From assembly GCF_014202505.1 (NCBI RefSeq), contig NZ_JACHGW010000004.1, forward strand, positions 558,001 to 622,000: a stretch of 64,000 bases of DNA. The letters run 5' to 3'. Made by a program: the position numbers and the translations under genes. Below are positions 1 to 8,969 of the stretch, one piece after another. Numbering within the stretch: position 1 is the first letter of the stretch; every line of letters begins with the position of its first letter. Below the pieces are notes generated by a model that was not told the DNA's origin, did not search any database, and saw only the letters and a list, made by a program, of their open reading frames with translations. The DNA comes from Armatimonas rosea (GTDB lineage Bacteria > Armatimonadota > Armatimonadia > Armatimonadales > Armatimonadaceae).

Positions 1-987
1 GCGCTGGAGTCGGCGTGCGGCGCGGGGGATGCCGCCCGTGCCTACACGCTCTTTCTGGCCCAAGCGACCCGAACCCTGGCCGTGCTAGGAGCGCCCCTGG
101 CCCTTGCGCTTGGAAAGTCCGTACTCGCACTCCCCGCCCCGACCCCTCGTGAGCGGCTCTTAACCCTCAGCCACACGGTCGCCTTTGCCGATACCTGCGG
201 CGACACCGAGGCGGCGCACGCGCTGGCCCAAGATGCCCTTACCGCAGCCGGCTCCGAACCGTCCCTCCGTGGGGTCGCGCTCGCGATCCAGGGCCAGCTC
301 GCGGTCTCCAACTACGCCGCCCCCGCCGCCGCTCTCCCTCTGCTCCGCGAGGCACTGGTACTCTCGGAGGTGGCGCAGGACCTCCCGACCCAAGCGACGG
401 TCCTGCGCCGCCTAGGCATCCTGCTCCTGCGTAGCAAGCAGCTCCCCGAGGCCGCCGGGTGCTTCGAGCGCTCCGAGCGGCTCTTTCTCTCGGTCGGGGA
501 CGCGTCGGGGGCCCGCTACGCGCTGGCCAACCGCGCCCATGTCCTCGGGGCACAGGGCGACTCGCTCGGCTCGCTCGCGCTCTACCAGACCTGCCTGGCC
601 CGCGCCCGCGCCCTCGGGGACCGGGTGCACCAGAGCAAGCTGCTCCTCAATATCGGCTCGCTCCAAGCGGAGCTGGGGCAGTGGCCCGAGGCGCTGGAGT
701 CGGGGCAGGCCTGCGTCCGGGTCTGTCAGGCGATTGGCAACCTCCGCACCCTCGCGTTTGCCTTCTGGAACCTCCCCGAGCCCCTGCTCCACCTGGGCCA
801 CCCAGACCGTGCGGTGCAGCTCATGGCCTTCGCCGAGACCTTCTGGCTCGCCCGCTTCGACGCGCTCACCCCCGACGACCACACCTACCGTGATGGCATC
901 TACAACCAAGCGAGTGCCACAGCCGCACAGAAAGCGATGGGTAGCACGCTCTCCCTGAGCGAGGCACTGGCGCTGGCGCTGGGGTAG
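1..987 (+). CDS. TPR-repeat C-terminal part of a large regulator (partial)
   Basis: The reading frame is open from the first base of the window, so the gene begins upstream; 328 codons are visible. The product is a chain of alanine- and leucine-rich helical pairs typical of tetratricopeptide repeats, for example around RRLGILLLRSKQLPEAAGCF and NIGSLQAELGQWPEALESG. The end, with a short helix close to TLSLSEALALALG, resembles the tail of large NB-ARC/AAA-type regulators that carry C-terminal TPRs, such as the complete cyclase-ATPase-TPR protein at 49318-52077. The TPR assignment is secure. The N-terminal output or sensor domain lies outside the window, so the molecular role is unknown. Confidence 0.7.
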   Translation, partial: ALESACGAGDAARAYTLFLAQATRTLAVLGAPLALALGKSVLALPAPTPRERLLTLSHTVAFADTCGDTEAAHALAQDALTAAGSEPSLRGVALAIQGQLAVSNYAAPAAALPLLREALVLSEVAQDLPTQATVLRRLGILLLRSKQLPEAAGCFERSERLFLSVGDASGARYALANRAHVLGAQGDSLGSLALYQTCLARARALGDRVHQSKLLLNIGSLQAELGQWPEALESGQACVRVCQAIGNLRTLAFAFWNLPEPLLHLGHPDRAVQLMAFAETFWLARFDALTPDDHTYRDGIYNQASATAAQKAMGSTLSLSEALALALG

Positions 988-1202
988 GGGGCATCCCTCC
1001 CCCCCGGCCCCCTCCCTTCCCCACACCCAGAGGGTACCCGCCGACTTCGTCGGGGGGAAGGGAGGGGGTGACTTACTCATCCCACCCCTCGGGCTCCCCT
1101 CCCTTCGTCCCTCGGAACGAGGGTTTCAAGCGAAGGGAGGGGCCGGGGGAGGGATGCCAAAGAGCCGGGGGAGGGATACCAAACTCCCTCCCTCCCCCCT
1201 CT
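988..1202. repeat. GC-rich intergenic repeats between genes
   Basis: About 215 bases of unusual C- and G-run sequence separate the TPR gene from the next one. Related words such as CCTCCCTTCC, GGGAAGGGAGGGGG and GGGGGAGGGATGCC recur in both orientations, and a small hairpin is formed by CCGACTTCGTCGG near 1038-1050. Reading frames through this stretch look like by-products of skewed composition and are not called. It resembles the other short palindromic elements in this window (12.2 kb, 29.0 kb, 42.6 kb). Confidence 0.5.
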
Positions 1203-1233
1203 ACACGTTTGCCACACGGTCCCCCGCTACCCT
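1203..1233 (+). promoter_or_regulatory. Shared 18-bp upstream element and -10 box
   Basis: ACACGTTTGCCACACGGT at 1203-1220 is identical to 6499-6516, and in both places it ends 19 nt before an ATG. It contains two ACACG words 11 bp apart, about one helical turn. A -10-like TACCCT at 1228-1233 lies six nt before the ATG, which would give a leaderless transcript. Confidence 0.55.
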
Positions 1234-1239
1234 GTGCAC

Positions 1240-1851
1240 ATGAAACAAAAGAAACTCAAGACCCAGACCTTCGGCGATGGAACGGGCAGTATCGGGGTGG
1301 CGGCGGGCTTTACGCTCGTGGACCAGAAGCGCGATTCGATTCTCCTCACCGGCCCCGACGGCACCCAAGTGGCACTGGGGCAGTACGGCTCGACCATTGT
1401 CCCCCAGGCGGTGCAGTTTGGTGCCGAGGGCTACTTCACGGTCACCCCCGACCTCTCCGACCCGGTGCGCGCGACCGCGGACTTTGTCGAGCAACAGGGG
1501 CGCAAGACCGGCAAGCCGATGCGCCTGAAGATCCTGGAGCAGAAAGCGGTTCCCAGCCAAGGGATGCGGGCGGTCCTGCTGCGCTATCGCATTGAAGGCG
1601 CCGCGCCGTTCGAGGGATTTGGGCTCTTTGCCGCCGGCCCCGTCGGTAATGGCATGGGCCAGACCTACGCCTCGTTTATCGGTGCCACCAGCGCCGCCGC
1701 CTTCAAAAAATATGCTCCCGCGATGCTGGCGATGTGGCAGTCCCGCAAGACCAACTTCGGGAGCAAGGCCTTTACCGAGGTCCCGGTCGAGCTGGCGGAG
1801 AAAATGGAGACCATGCGGCTCCAGGCGATCGAAGTGCGCAAGCTCCTGTGA
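1240..1851 (+). CDS. Hypothetical protein (203 aa)
   Basis: No family is recognised. The protein begins with a lysine-rich stretch (MKQKKLKTQTFGDGTGS) and has no signal peptide or membrane segment, so it is probably cytoplasmic. The sequence alternates beta-type segments in the first half (FTLVDQKRDSILLTGPDG) with helices at the end. The ATG at 1240 is preferred over a GTG six bases upstream because a TACCCT box sits six nt before it, as for other leaderless genes here. The upstream 18-bp element is shared with the PEP-CTERM gene at 6536, so the two may be co-regulated. The next gene starts two nt after the stop, suggesting co-transcription. Confidence 0.7.
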   Translation: MKQKKLKTQTFGDGTGSIGVAAGFTLVDQKRDSILLTGPDGTQVALGQYGSTIVPQAVQFGAEGYFTVTPDLSDPVRATADFVEQQGRKTGKPMRLKILEQKAVPSQGMRAVLLRYRIEGAAPFEGFGLFAAGPVGNGMGQTYASFIGATSAAAFKKYAPAMLAMWQSRKTNFGSKAFTEVPVELAEKMETMRLQAIEVRKLL

Positions 1852-1852
1852 G

Positions 1853-2239
1853 ATGCAACCCCTAACAGTCACCCCAGCGCGGGAGCGGGCGAGCACGAAG
1901 TCCGGCACGACCACCGAGGCCCACTTCTGGGAGTTTCCCACGGTTCCGGGGGCACGGCACTACACGATCACGGTCTGCAACAAGGCCGGGGGCATCCAGC
2001 AGCGCTACCACGTCCTCCAGAGCGATATCGACGCGACCGCCGTGACCAGCATCCCGATCCTCACCGCCGATGAGCCCTTTCCCCCGGCGATCCCGGTGCG
2101 GGAGGAGCTGACAGGGACGGTCCGGGCGAGTTTCTACCGGAGGGAGAGTGGCATTCGCTACCTACTTGTCTGGGGCCGCGGCTTCGATCCCGCCCCCTAC
2201 TACGAAAACAACCCGATCCACGTGGTCGTGGCCTACTAG
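1853..2239 (+). CDS. Hypothetical protein (128 aa)
   Basis: This small protein has no recognised family. It is rich in beta-type segments (HYTITVCNKAGG, RYLLVWGRGFDPAPYYENN) and might be a single compact beta-sandwich domain, but no diagnostic motif is visible. The ATG at 1853 lies two nt after the stop of the preceding gene, pointing to translational coupling. No signal peptide is present. The lipoprotein gene follows ten nt downstream, so the three genes may form one transcript. Confidence 0.6.
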   Translation: MQPLTVTPARERASTKSGTTTEAHFWEFPTVPGARHYTITVCNKAGGIQQRYHVLQSDIDATAVTSIPILTADEPFPPAIPVREELTGTVRASFYRRESGIRYLLVWGRGFDPAPYYENNPIHVVVAY

Positions 2240-2249
2240 GAAGAAAGTC

Positions 2250-4490
2250 ATGATACTACAACGACGAAACCTACTCAAGCTGGCGCTTGCCCTGCCCCTT
2301 GCGGGCTGTGGCGGGGGCTGGCAGCCCGGCTTTGGCCCCATCAAAGGTGGCGGATCAGGCGGCGACAACTCAGTCCCAACACGCTCCGTCGCAGGGCGCG
2401 TTGTTTTCCCCACCGGAACCCCCGTGACACTAAGTGCTCTCAAGGTGGAGACGGCACTGGGGGCGGTCGCTATCGACGGCAATGGAAGCTGCCAGATACC
2501 GACATCCCAAACAGCAACCAGCCCGACACTGGCCTGGGTACGTAACAATACGGCAGTTCTTTACCTAGGCTTTGTCGACGATGGGGACGCCACGATCGAC
2601 GCCACCTCTACTGCAGTCGCGCTTCTCTATCTCTCGCTGGGAGGCTTTCAGGCCGAAGAGGTCAGCAAGTCGCTCTTGCTCAGTGGGCTCCGCAAGCACG
2701 CCGCCACCGCGACGCTCGCCCAAGTTGTCGCTGCACGGGTCACTGCGGTTCCCACCGCGCTAGCCGAGGGCGATGCAGCACTCGGGGCGGCGCTTAAAAC
2801 CGCCCACAATGCCCTTGTCGCGGAGCTGAGCGCCACGGGAAGGGCCACCGCGACTCCCGCACCGAGTCGCTCGCGGGCAACCACAACGGCAAGCTTACTC
2901 TTAGAGCCCGCCATCGCACAAAGCAATCTCCGCGTGGATCAAGCCACGGCTCCCCAGACCTTCATCGCCACCAATCAAGCCCGGCGCTACTGCCAGGTAA
3001 TGACCTATGAGATCAACCGTGAGAACAAAAGCGGGCAACGCACCAACCCGTCAAAGGCACGCCTTGTCTCTTCCGTCTGGCTTCCCAGCACGCCCGCCCT
3101 CGGCTTCAAAGATACCGCAACAGGCTTCTTCAGCCGTAAAACCGCCTTTACCCCCGTCGCAACCGACCCCATCACACTCTCCATGAACGACGGTGATGCC
3201 AAGACGTTCTTCGAGGTCGTAGTTCTCGGGTCCTCGTCGCTGGTGGGCGATCCCCCTGTCTACAGCGAGCCGCGCTATGCCAGTGAGGTCGGAGTGTGGC
3301 GTGAGATCCGCGCCGATCTGAACCTCTCATCGTGGGTTGCCGATGTTCTTCTGGGCCTGCTCCTAGAGCTCTGGGGCCTACGGGATTTTGTGGCACAGAA
3401 AGGAGCCATTCGAGAGGCGGTCCAGAAGTTTCGTAAAGACTACGCCACTATCGAGACGCGGCTCTTCATTGCCGCAGATGCAGGCGATCTCTCCGGAGCA
3501 CTTACCGAGGTATTGCGGCTGCTCGCAACCAATCCTGCCTTTGTGGAGTACATGGTCTCTCTCTCGATCACGCTCAGTCCCAATCTCAAGAGCTATCTCT
3601 TTGCGGATACGGTCAAGAACAGCACGGCCCTGCTCGCCAAGTCGCTGATGACGGTGCTAAACGTGGCAGGGCTGGTTCTAGGAGCGGGTGATCTGGGAGC
3701 GGTGATCGTGGACCTGGCAAGCTCGGAACCAGTGGAGCGCTGGAGCGCGACACTTGTCACTAGCGATGTTACCCTGAGCCCAGCGTTGGCGACGATTGCG
3801 CCAGGCGACAGCCTCGCGCTCAGTGCACGGCTTCCGAATGCCTTGGGAGCAAATATTGTCTACAAGTGGTCACTTGTAGGAAGCGATCTCGCGACTCTGA
3901 CAGATGTGAAAGAGGGCAAGTCAGGCTTGAGTTTTGAGACATCAGGCTCCGATATTTCACTTGCCACAACCCCCTCAACCAAGGGGACTCTCACCGTGAC
4001 GGTCGAGGCAGTTGAGCTTAGTTCGGGGGGAAACCGCACGTCGCGCGGGCAAGCCCTCTCGACTGTCACCGTCAATGATGACGTCCCCTTTGGCTCGGTT
4101 CGGGTTGTCTTCGATGGCAAGACCCGCATCTTGCCCAAGTACAGTACCCAGCGCCTCGGCAGCACCACGGGCCTGGCGCTCGGGGCACTCTACCAGGCGG
4201 TCTCGACTGCCTACGGGGGTAAGGTCGCCCTCAAGCTGACGCTTCAGTTCGCCACGAAGACCCTCGTGGTAGGGAGCACCGCCACGGTCACCAGCGACTA
4301 CGACCTCACCTACGAGCTCCCCGCAGGCAGCGACTCTCTCTACTTTGCCCCGTCTGCCCCCGGGACCTTGACCGTCACCGAGGTCGGCCCTGGCTACTTT
4401 GGCTACACGCTGAGCGTGAACCTCAAGGGCCTGCGCGGTGTTCCGACCACAGGCCCGGCGACCTTCAAAGGCTGGGTGACGGACTACTAA
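2250..4490 (+). CDS. Large secreted lipoprotein of unknown function
   Basis: The 746-aa product begins with a twin-arginine-like start (MILQRRNLLKLALALPLAGCGGG). The LAGC lipobox places the lipidated cysteine near residue 19, so the mature protein should be anchored to a membrane facing the periplasm or exterior. A glycine- and serine-rich linker follows. The C-terminal third has Ig-like beta segments (VTLSPALATIAPGDSLAL, KGTLTVTVEAVEL) reminiscent of Big/cadherin-like extracellular modules. No catalytic motif is visible. The ATG at 2250 was chosen because it starts the signal sequence. The 3' end overlaps the convergent GH42 gene by 26 nt. Confidence 0.7.
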   Translation: MILQRRNLLKLALALPLAGCGGGWQPGFGPIKGGGSGGDNSVPTRSVAGRVVFPTGTPVTLSALKVETALGAVAIDGNGSCQIPTSQTATSPTLAWVRNNTAVLYLGFVDDGDATIDATSTAVALLYLSLGGFQAEEVSKSLLLSGLRKHAATATLAQVVAARVTAVPTALAEGDAALGAALKTAHNALVAELSATGRATATPAPSRSRATTTASLLLEPAIAQSNLRVDQATAPQTFIATNQARRYCQVMTYEINRENKSGQRTNPSKARLVSSVWLPSTPALGFKDTATGFFSRKTAFTPVATDPITLSMNDGDAKTFFEVVVLGSSSLVGDPPVYSEPRYASEVGVWREIRADLNLSSWVADVLLGLLLELWGLRDFVAQKGAIREAVQKFRKDYATIETRLFIAADAGDLSGALTEVLRLLATNPAFVEYMVSLSITLSPNLKSYLFADTVKNSTALLAKSLMTVLNVAGLVLGAGDLGAVIVDLASSEPVERWSATLVTSDVTLSPALATIAPGDSLALSARLPNALGANIVYKWSLVGSDLATLTDVKEGKSGLSFETSGSDISLATTPSTKGTLTVTVEAVELSSGGNRTSRGQALSTVTVNDDVPFGSVRVVFDGKTRILPKYSTQRLGSTTGLALGALYQAVSTAYGGKVALKLTLQFATKTLVVGSTATVTSDYDLTYELPAGSDSLYFAPSAPGTLTVTEVGPGYFGYTLSVNLKGLRGVPTTGPATFKGWVTDY

Positions 4491-6468
4491 CCAGCACCCG
4501 GACGCCGCGCGTCTCCAGCGTGGCGTCCCCGGTGAGGGTCTCCCCGGTCAGCAGGTCGGTCCACGCGCCCGGTGCCAGTGCGACCGTCGCGGGCTCCGCG
4601 TGGTTGAGCAGGTAGACAAACTCGCCCCGCTGGGTCACCTCGACCCCGGCGGGCGGCGCGACCCCATCGGCCAGCGGCGAGCCAATCCCCTTCTCCCGAC
4701 AGAGCGACCAGACCAGGCGGCGCAGTCCACGCGCCTCGGGCTGGGTGGCGACATAGTAGGCGACTCCCTCCCCAAACGCATTTCGGGTCACCGCAGGCTC
4801 CCCGGCGTAGAAGTCCGCCGTGTAGGTCGCCACGGTCTCCGCCGCCTCTAGCCGCACACGGTCACAGAGCAGCGTCGCCTCAAAGGTCTCGCCATCGTCG
4901 AAGCGCACTCCGTTCTTCTCACTCGCCATCACCGCATCGGTCTCCTCCACCCAGAGCCCGAGCACGTCGCGCAGAGGGCCCGGAGCGCCGCCCGCGTGCA
5001 CCGTGTCGAACTCGTCGGTGAGGCCGGTAAACACCGACGCGAGCAGCGTGGCTCCGGCCGCCACCCGTGCTTTGAGCGCCTCGGCCTGTGGGAGCGTCAG
5101 CATCGAGAGAGTCGGGGCGATGATCACGTCGTAGGCCGAGAGGTCGGCATCGGGACGAAGCACCTCGACCTGGATTCCCAGGCTCCAGAGCGCGACAAAG
5201 TAGCTGCGGCAGAGCTCGACATAGTTCAGGTCGCGGGTCGGCCCCGACGAGAACGAGAGACCCCACCAGTTTTCCCACGAGAAGAGCAGCGCCACGCGCG
5301 CCGCAACCCGCTTGCCCAGCGGCGCCTCCCCGAGTGTCTTGAGCTCGCCACCAAGTGCCTTCACTTCCTGAAAGACCCGCGTGTCGGTGCGGTTGCGGTG
5401 CTCCATGATCGCGCCATGCAGCTTCTCGATCCCGCCTTGCCCGCGCCGCCACTGAAAATACATCACCGAGTCCGCGCCGTGTGCCACGGCCTGGAACGAC
5501 TGGAGCCGGAGCTCGCCGGGCAGCTTGACCGTGTTGTAGTACTGCCAGTTCTGCTGCGACGGGCTCTGCTCCATCAGGAGAAACGGCTTGCCGTCCTTGA
5601 GCCCCCGCATCAGCGAGTGCGTGAAGGCGACATGGGCGGGCGGGCTCCCCTGCGGCGGGTAGCTATCCCAGCTGACAACGTCCATTTCCTTGGCCCACTC
5701 GTGGTAGTTGAGTGGGTAGAACGTCCCCATCAGGTTGGTCGTGATCGGGATATTCGGCGTGACCTCACGCAGAACCGCGGCCTCCGCACGGTAGCAGCTG
5801 AGAAGGCTCTCGCTCTGGAAGCGCTGCCAGTCCAGCTTCAGTGCCTGGATCGCGCCCTCGCCGTTGCGGTACGGGGGCTCGATCTGCGCCCAGTCGGTGA
5901 AGGTATGCCCCCAGAAAGTCGTGTACCAGCGCACGTTCAGCTCGGTGAGGGAACCGTACTTGGCTTGGAGCCACTCCCGGAACTTTTGCGCGCAAGTCTC
6001 GCACCAGCAGTAGGTGCCGTACTCATTGCTGACATGCCAGAGGAGCACCGCAGGGTGGTCTTTGTAGCGCTCGGCGAGCTTGCGGGCAAGACCGGTCGAG
6101 AGCCGGCGGAAGTTTGCCGAGTTAGGACAGAACGTGTGGCGGTTGCCGTGGCGGCGGCGCACCCCCATGTCGTCGGCGGTGAGCACATCCGGGTACTTCT
6201 GGGTCACCCACGCCGGCACCGATGCCGTGGCGGTGGCGAGGCAGATCTTCACGCCCCCCTCGGCGAGCTTATCGAGAATCTCATCGAGCCAGTCAAACGT
6301 AAACGTGTCTTCGTCGGGCTGGAGGCTCACCCAGCCAAAGACCGGGAGGGTCGCGATATTGACATTGGCCTCCCCCATCAGCGCCACATCGTCGGCCCAG
6401 ACCGCACGCGGCCACTGCTCGGGGTTGTAGTCGCCACCATAGAGAAAGCGGGAAAAGTGTGTATTCAT
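4465..6468 (-). CDS. Beta-galactosidase, glycoside hydrolase family 42
   Basis: The 667-aa protein starts MNTHFSRFLYGGDYNPEQWP, the classical GH42 opening. Family members hydrolyse terminal beta-D-galactosides with retention of configuration. The acid/base glutamate is E149 in HVSNEYG and the likely nucleophile is E300 in LLMEQSPS. Cys114, Cys154, Cys156 and Cys159 fit the zinc site known in several GH42 enzymes. The three expected domains (TIM barrel, trimerisation domain near 390-600, small C-terminal beta domain) fit the length. There is no signal peptide, so it acts in the cytoplasm on imported galactosides. A TAGAAT box seven nt before the ATG suggests leaderless transcription. Confidence 0.93.
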   Translation of the reverse strand: MNTHFSRFLYGGDYNPEQWPRAVWADDVALMGEANVNIATLPVFGWVSLQPDEDTFTFDWLDEILDKLAEGGVKICLATATASVPAWVTQKYPDVLTADDMGVRRRHGNRHTFCPNSANFRRLSTGLARKLAERYKDHPAVLLWHVSNEYGTYCWCETCAQKFREWLQAKYGSLTELNVRWYTTFWGHTFTDWAQIEPPYRNGEGAIQALKLDWQRFQSESLLSCYRAEAAVLREVTPNIPITTNLMGTFYPLNYHEWAKEMDVVSWDSYPPQGSPPAHVAFTHSLMRGLKDGKPFLLMEQSPSQQNWQYYNTVKLPGELRLQSFQAVAHGADSVMYFQWRRGQGGIEKLHGAIMEHRNRTDTRVFQEVKALGGELKTLGEAPLGKRVAARVALLFSWENWWGLSFSSGPTRDLNYVELCRSYFVALWSLGIQVEVLRPDADLSAYDVIIAPTLSMLTLPQAEALKARVAAGATLLASVFTGLTDEFDTVHAGGAPGPLRDVLGLWVEETDAVMASEKNGVRFDDGETFEATLLCDRVRLEAAETVATYTADFYAGEPAVTRNAFGEGVAYYVATQPEARGLRRLVWSLCREKGIGSPLADGVAPPAGVEVTQRGEFVYLLNHAEPATVALAPGAWTDLLTGETLTGDATLETRGVRVLVSSPSPSL

Positions 6469-6475
6469 CGGGTCT

Positions 6476-6481
6476 ATTCTA
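6476..6481 (-). promoter_or_regulatory. -10 box of GH42 gene (leaderless)
   Basis: TAGAAT on the minus strand ends seven nt before the ATG at 6468, so transcription should begin at or next to the start codon. Confidence 0.5.
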
Positions 6482-6498
6482 TCGTGTGGACTCGCCTG

Positions 6499-6529
6499 AC
6501 ACGTTTGCCACACGGTAGCGGGTTAGGCT
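6499..6529 (+). promoter_or_regulatory. Second copy of the 18-bp element and -10 box
   Basis: This is identical over 18 bp to 1203-1220. The -10-like TAGGCT at 6524-6529 is again six nt before the ATG. The same spacing at two loci argues for a functional promoter or operator rather than chance. Confidence 0.55.
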
Positions 6530-6535
6530 GGGGGC

Positions 6536-7453
6536 ATGCAAAAACCAACCTTCCTTCGGCTCCTCTCCACGAGCCTCCTCCTGACCGCGGCGACAGTCGC
6601 CCGTGCCCAGGACCCGTTTGTTCCGTTCTTCCGAAGCTTCTCCGGGCTCTTCACGGACAGCACCGACGATGGGATAAACAACTTTACAGCGCCGGGCACC
6701 GACATCGACTTTCAGGACACCGCCATCCCCGTCAATACGGCAAAGTCGATCTTTGGAAACTACAACGGGGCCACGGTCTCGTCGTACACCCACTCGGACT
6801 ATGCGGGCTTCTTTGCCGCCAAGAACTACGCCCAGCTTGGGGTGACCAATGTCCAGAACGAGGGCTACTACGCCATCGCGGGCCGCGGCTCCCACACGAC
6901 CGTCGAGTTCTTCACCCCCGGTGCCCTCGCCGAGCGCGCGGTCTTCCACTGGCATGTCACGGGCAACAGCAACACGCCCCTCGGGGTTGCGGGGAGCCGG
7001 ATCGACTTTGCCGCGGGCAGCTACGGCACGACCGACTTCAATGGCTTTTTTAGTATCCCCACTGGCCCGCGCATGGAGGAGTACGGCCCCGGGAACTTCA
7101 CCTACACCCTCCCCATGACCCTCAACCAGCCCATCGACCTCTTCTACTGGTCCAGTGCCTACATCCAGATCAACCAGCCCGAGACCACGGGCCACGTCGG
7201 CTCCTCCCTCAGCGCCCTCGCCGACTTCTCCAATACCTATGTCCTGGACAGCATCGACCTCTACGATGGCAGCAACACGCGTCTGACAAACTGGACTATG
7301 CAGGAGGTCTCCAGCGGCGAGGTCATGTTCAACCAAGACGGCCGCACCGCCGCCGCGGGCTCGTCCGCGCCCGAGCCCACCTCACTCTGCCTGCTTGTGG
7401 TAGGAGGCACCTTGGTAGTGGTCGGCCGCCGCCGACATTCACGCGCCATCTAG
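6536..7453 (+). CDS. PEP-CTERM sorting domain protein
   Basis: This 305-aa exported protein has a signal peptide (hydrophobic LLSTSLLLTAATVARAQ, cleavage after AQ near residue 25) and a typical PEP-CTERM tail: APEPTS, then a hydrophobic helix (LCLLVVGGTLVVVG), then RRRHSR. Such tails are recognised by exosortase, which processes proteins for the cell surface or extracellular matrix. The middle region is beta-rich without a recognised catalytic domain. The two families share only the sorting logic, so the function is unknown. The 18-bp promoter element links its expression to the gene at 1240. No exosortase is encoded in the window. Confidence 0.85.
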   Translation: MQKPTFLRLLSTSLLLTAATVARAQDPFVPFFRSFSGLFTDSTDDGINNFTAPGTDIDFQDTAIPVNTAKSIFGNYNGATVSSYTHSDYAGFFAAKNYAQLGVTNVQNEGYYAIAGRGSHTTVEFFTPGALAERAVFHWHVTGNSNTPLGVAGSRIDFAAGSYGTTDFNGFFSIPTGPRMEEYGPGNFTYTLPMTLNQPIDLFYWSSAYIQINQPETTGHVGSSLSALADFSNTYVLDSIDLYDGSNTRLTNWTMQEVSSGEVMFNQDGRTAAAGSSAPEPTSLCLLVVGGTLVVVGRRRHSRAI

Positions 7454-7547
7454 CATCATCCACACGAAGGAGTTGCCTGCTCCTCTGTCGAACTCTTGCG
7501 TACCTCTCAGAAACCAAGTTTGTCCGAGCAGAAAGAGCAGGTGGCCC

Positions 7548-8360
7548 ATGCCGTCCTTCGTTGTCCTTCTTATCTTCCTCTATGTCGTCCTGCCGCTGGT
7601 GATCCTCTTGACTCAGAAGGCCAAGATCCACCCCGAGATCAAGGCGATCCCCCCCGAGACCCTCCCCCGTGAGTGGCAAGGCTTTTTAGACCACCACCTT
7701 CAAGAGCTCCGCGCCCTCGGCTTTCTCGAGTCCAGCTACCTCCAGATCGCCGCGCCGCTCCCCGGTGCCACCGCGACCACGGTGATGATGGTCAACCGCC
7801 ACACGGGGGACAAGGCGATGGTCAATGTGCTCTTCAGCAAGTCCGGGGGCTCGACTATCAAGACCCTCTATCTGGAGTTCAACACGCGCCTCGCCGATGG
7901 GCGCTGCTTCAATACCCACAACTCCAAGCAGCTCGGGAGCTTCGTCCTTCCCGCCACCGATACCAACACCTACCTGCCGTCGGTGAAGAGCCCCCACGAG
8001 CTCTACCAGGCCCACCGCATGGTCCTCCGGGAGAGCGATGCTCAGGGCGAGCGCGTGCTCTATCCCCCCGGAACCGCGGCGGCGTACCTCGCCGAGGTCT
8101 GGACAAAGGGCTTCGACGAGCAAGTTGAGCTTGGGCAGTACCGGCGCAACGATAAAGCGGGCATCTTCCAGCTCACACTGCTCGGGGCCTACCGCATGAC
8201 CTGGATGCTCCTCTGGCCCATCAGCACGATCCGCCTGCTCCTACGCTGGCTCAATGAGCAGAAAGTGCGTAGCCGGCTCCGCGCCTCGGAGCAAGAGCCG
8301 ATTGCGAGCTTTTTTCCGCCGCAAGCCCAGCAGGTCCTCGCCGGACACTTCGAGCTGTAA
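7548..8360 (+). CDS. Membrane-anchored hypothetical protein (270 aa)
   Basis: One strong N-terminal transmembrane helix (FVVLLIFLYVVLPLVILL, residues about 4-21) is followed by a soluble alpha/beta domain of about 240 residues. A second short hydrophobic stretch (MTWMLLWPISTIRLLLRW) lies near 212-230. No family or catalytic motif is recognised. The ATG at 7548 is chosen because it starts the membrane segment; an in-frame ATG 75 nt upstream would add a charged, non-conserved-looking tail. It precedes the ECF sigma operon but has its own spacing of about 60 nt, so linkage is uncertain. Confidence 0.65.
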   Translation: MPSFVVLLIFLYVVLPLVILLTQKAKIHPEIKAIPPETLPREWQGFLDHHLQELRALGFLESSYLQIAAPLPGATATTVMMVNRHTGDKAMVNVLFSKSGGSTIKTLYLEFNTRLADGRCFNTHNSKQLGSFVLPATDTNTYLPSVKSPHELYQAHRMVLRESDAQGERVLYPPGTAAAYLAEVWTKGFDEQVELGQYRRNDKAGIFQLTLLGAYRMTWMLLWPISTIRLLLRWLNEQKVRSRLRASEQEPIASFFPPQAQQVLAGHFEL

Positions 8361-8423
8361 AAAATTAAAGGCTCTCTTACCAACCAAATCGCCGTATCTT
8401 CCGACTACTAGGAGAGACCGACG

Positions 8424-8969
8424 ATGTTGGATGTAAACACCAAGCAGCATACACAAGAGAATCCAGAGTGCGAACAAGGCGGATGTAGCCATAGACGCTT
8501 CAACCGCCTCTACGTGGAGCTTGCTCCCCGTGTTCTGGGCTATCTCCTACGCCGGATGCCCAGTCGTGCGGATGCGGAAGATGTGCTCCAGGAGACCTTT
8601 TTGGCCGCGTATGCGGGCAGGCAGCAGTACCGCGGCTCGGCACAACCGCTCGCTTGGCTCCTGGGAATTGCCCGCCGCCGCTGTGCAGACCGACTCCGAC
8701 AGCCCGAATACCGAGGACTGGTTGAGCGCGACGAGCAAGACTCGCACGACCTCGCCCAGGCGGTCGCCAACGCCCTCACGCTTGAGGCCGCAGTCCAGGC
8801 TCTGCCACCAACACTTCAAGAAGCGCTGGAGCTTATTGTCCTCCAGCAGCTCACCTACAAGGAAGCCTCCGCGCTACTGGGCACCCCACAAGGGACGCTC
8901 AAGTGGCGCGTCCACGAAGCGACACGCCTCCTGCGCCTTCGTCTCACCACCTCGGAGAACCCAAAATGA
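8424..8969 (+). CDS. ECF-type RNA polymerase sigma factor
   Basis: The 181-aa protein has the two sigma domains of extracytoplasmic-function factors. Region 2 lies around RFNRLYVELAPRVLGYLLRR and DAEDVLQETFLAAY, which binds core polymerase and the -10 element. Region 4 has the helix-turn-helix TYKEASALLGTPQGTLKWRV, which reads the -35 element. The start has a purine-rich ribosome binding site (TAGGAGAGACC). The next gene overlaps its stop by four nt (ATGA) and encodes a membrane protein, the normal arrangement for a sigma/anti-sigma pair. The inducing signal cannot be read from the sequence. Confidence 0.9.
   Translation: MLDVNTKQHTQENPECEQGGCSHRRFNRLYVELAPRVLGYLLRRMPSRADAEDVLQETFLAAYAGRQQYRGSAQPLAWLLGIARRRCADRLRQPEYRGLVERDEQDSHDLAQAVANALTLEAAVQALPPTLQEALELIVLQQLTYKEASALLGTPQGTLKWRVHEATRLLRLRLTTSENPK

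Noticed and set aside
1068-1595. Plus-strand frame across the GC-rich repeats and into the 203-aa gene
   Set aside because: It is a composition artefact in repeat sequence and overlaps a better-supported gene in another frame.
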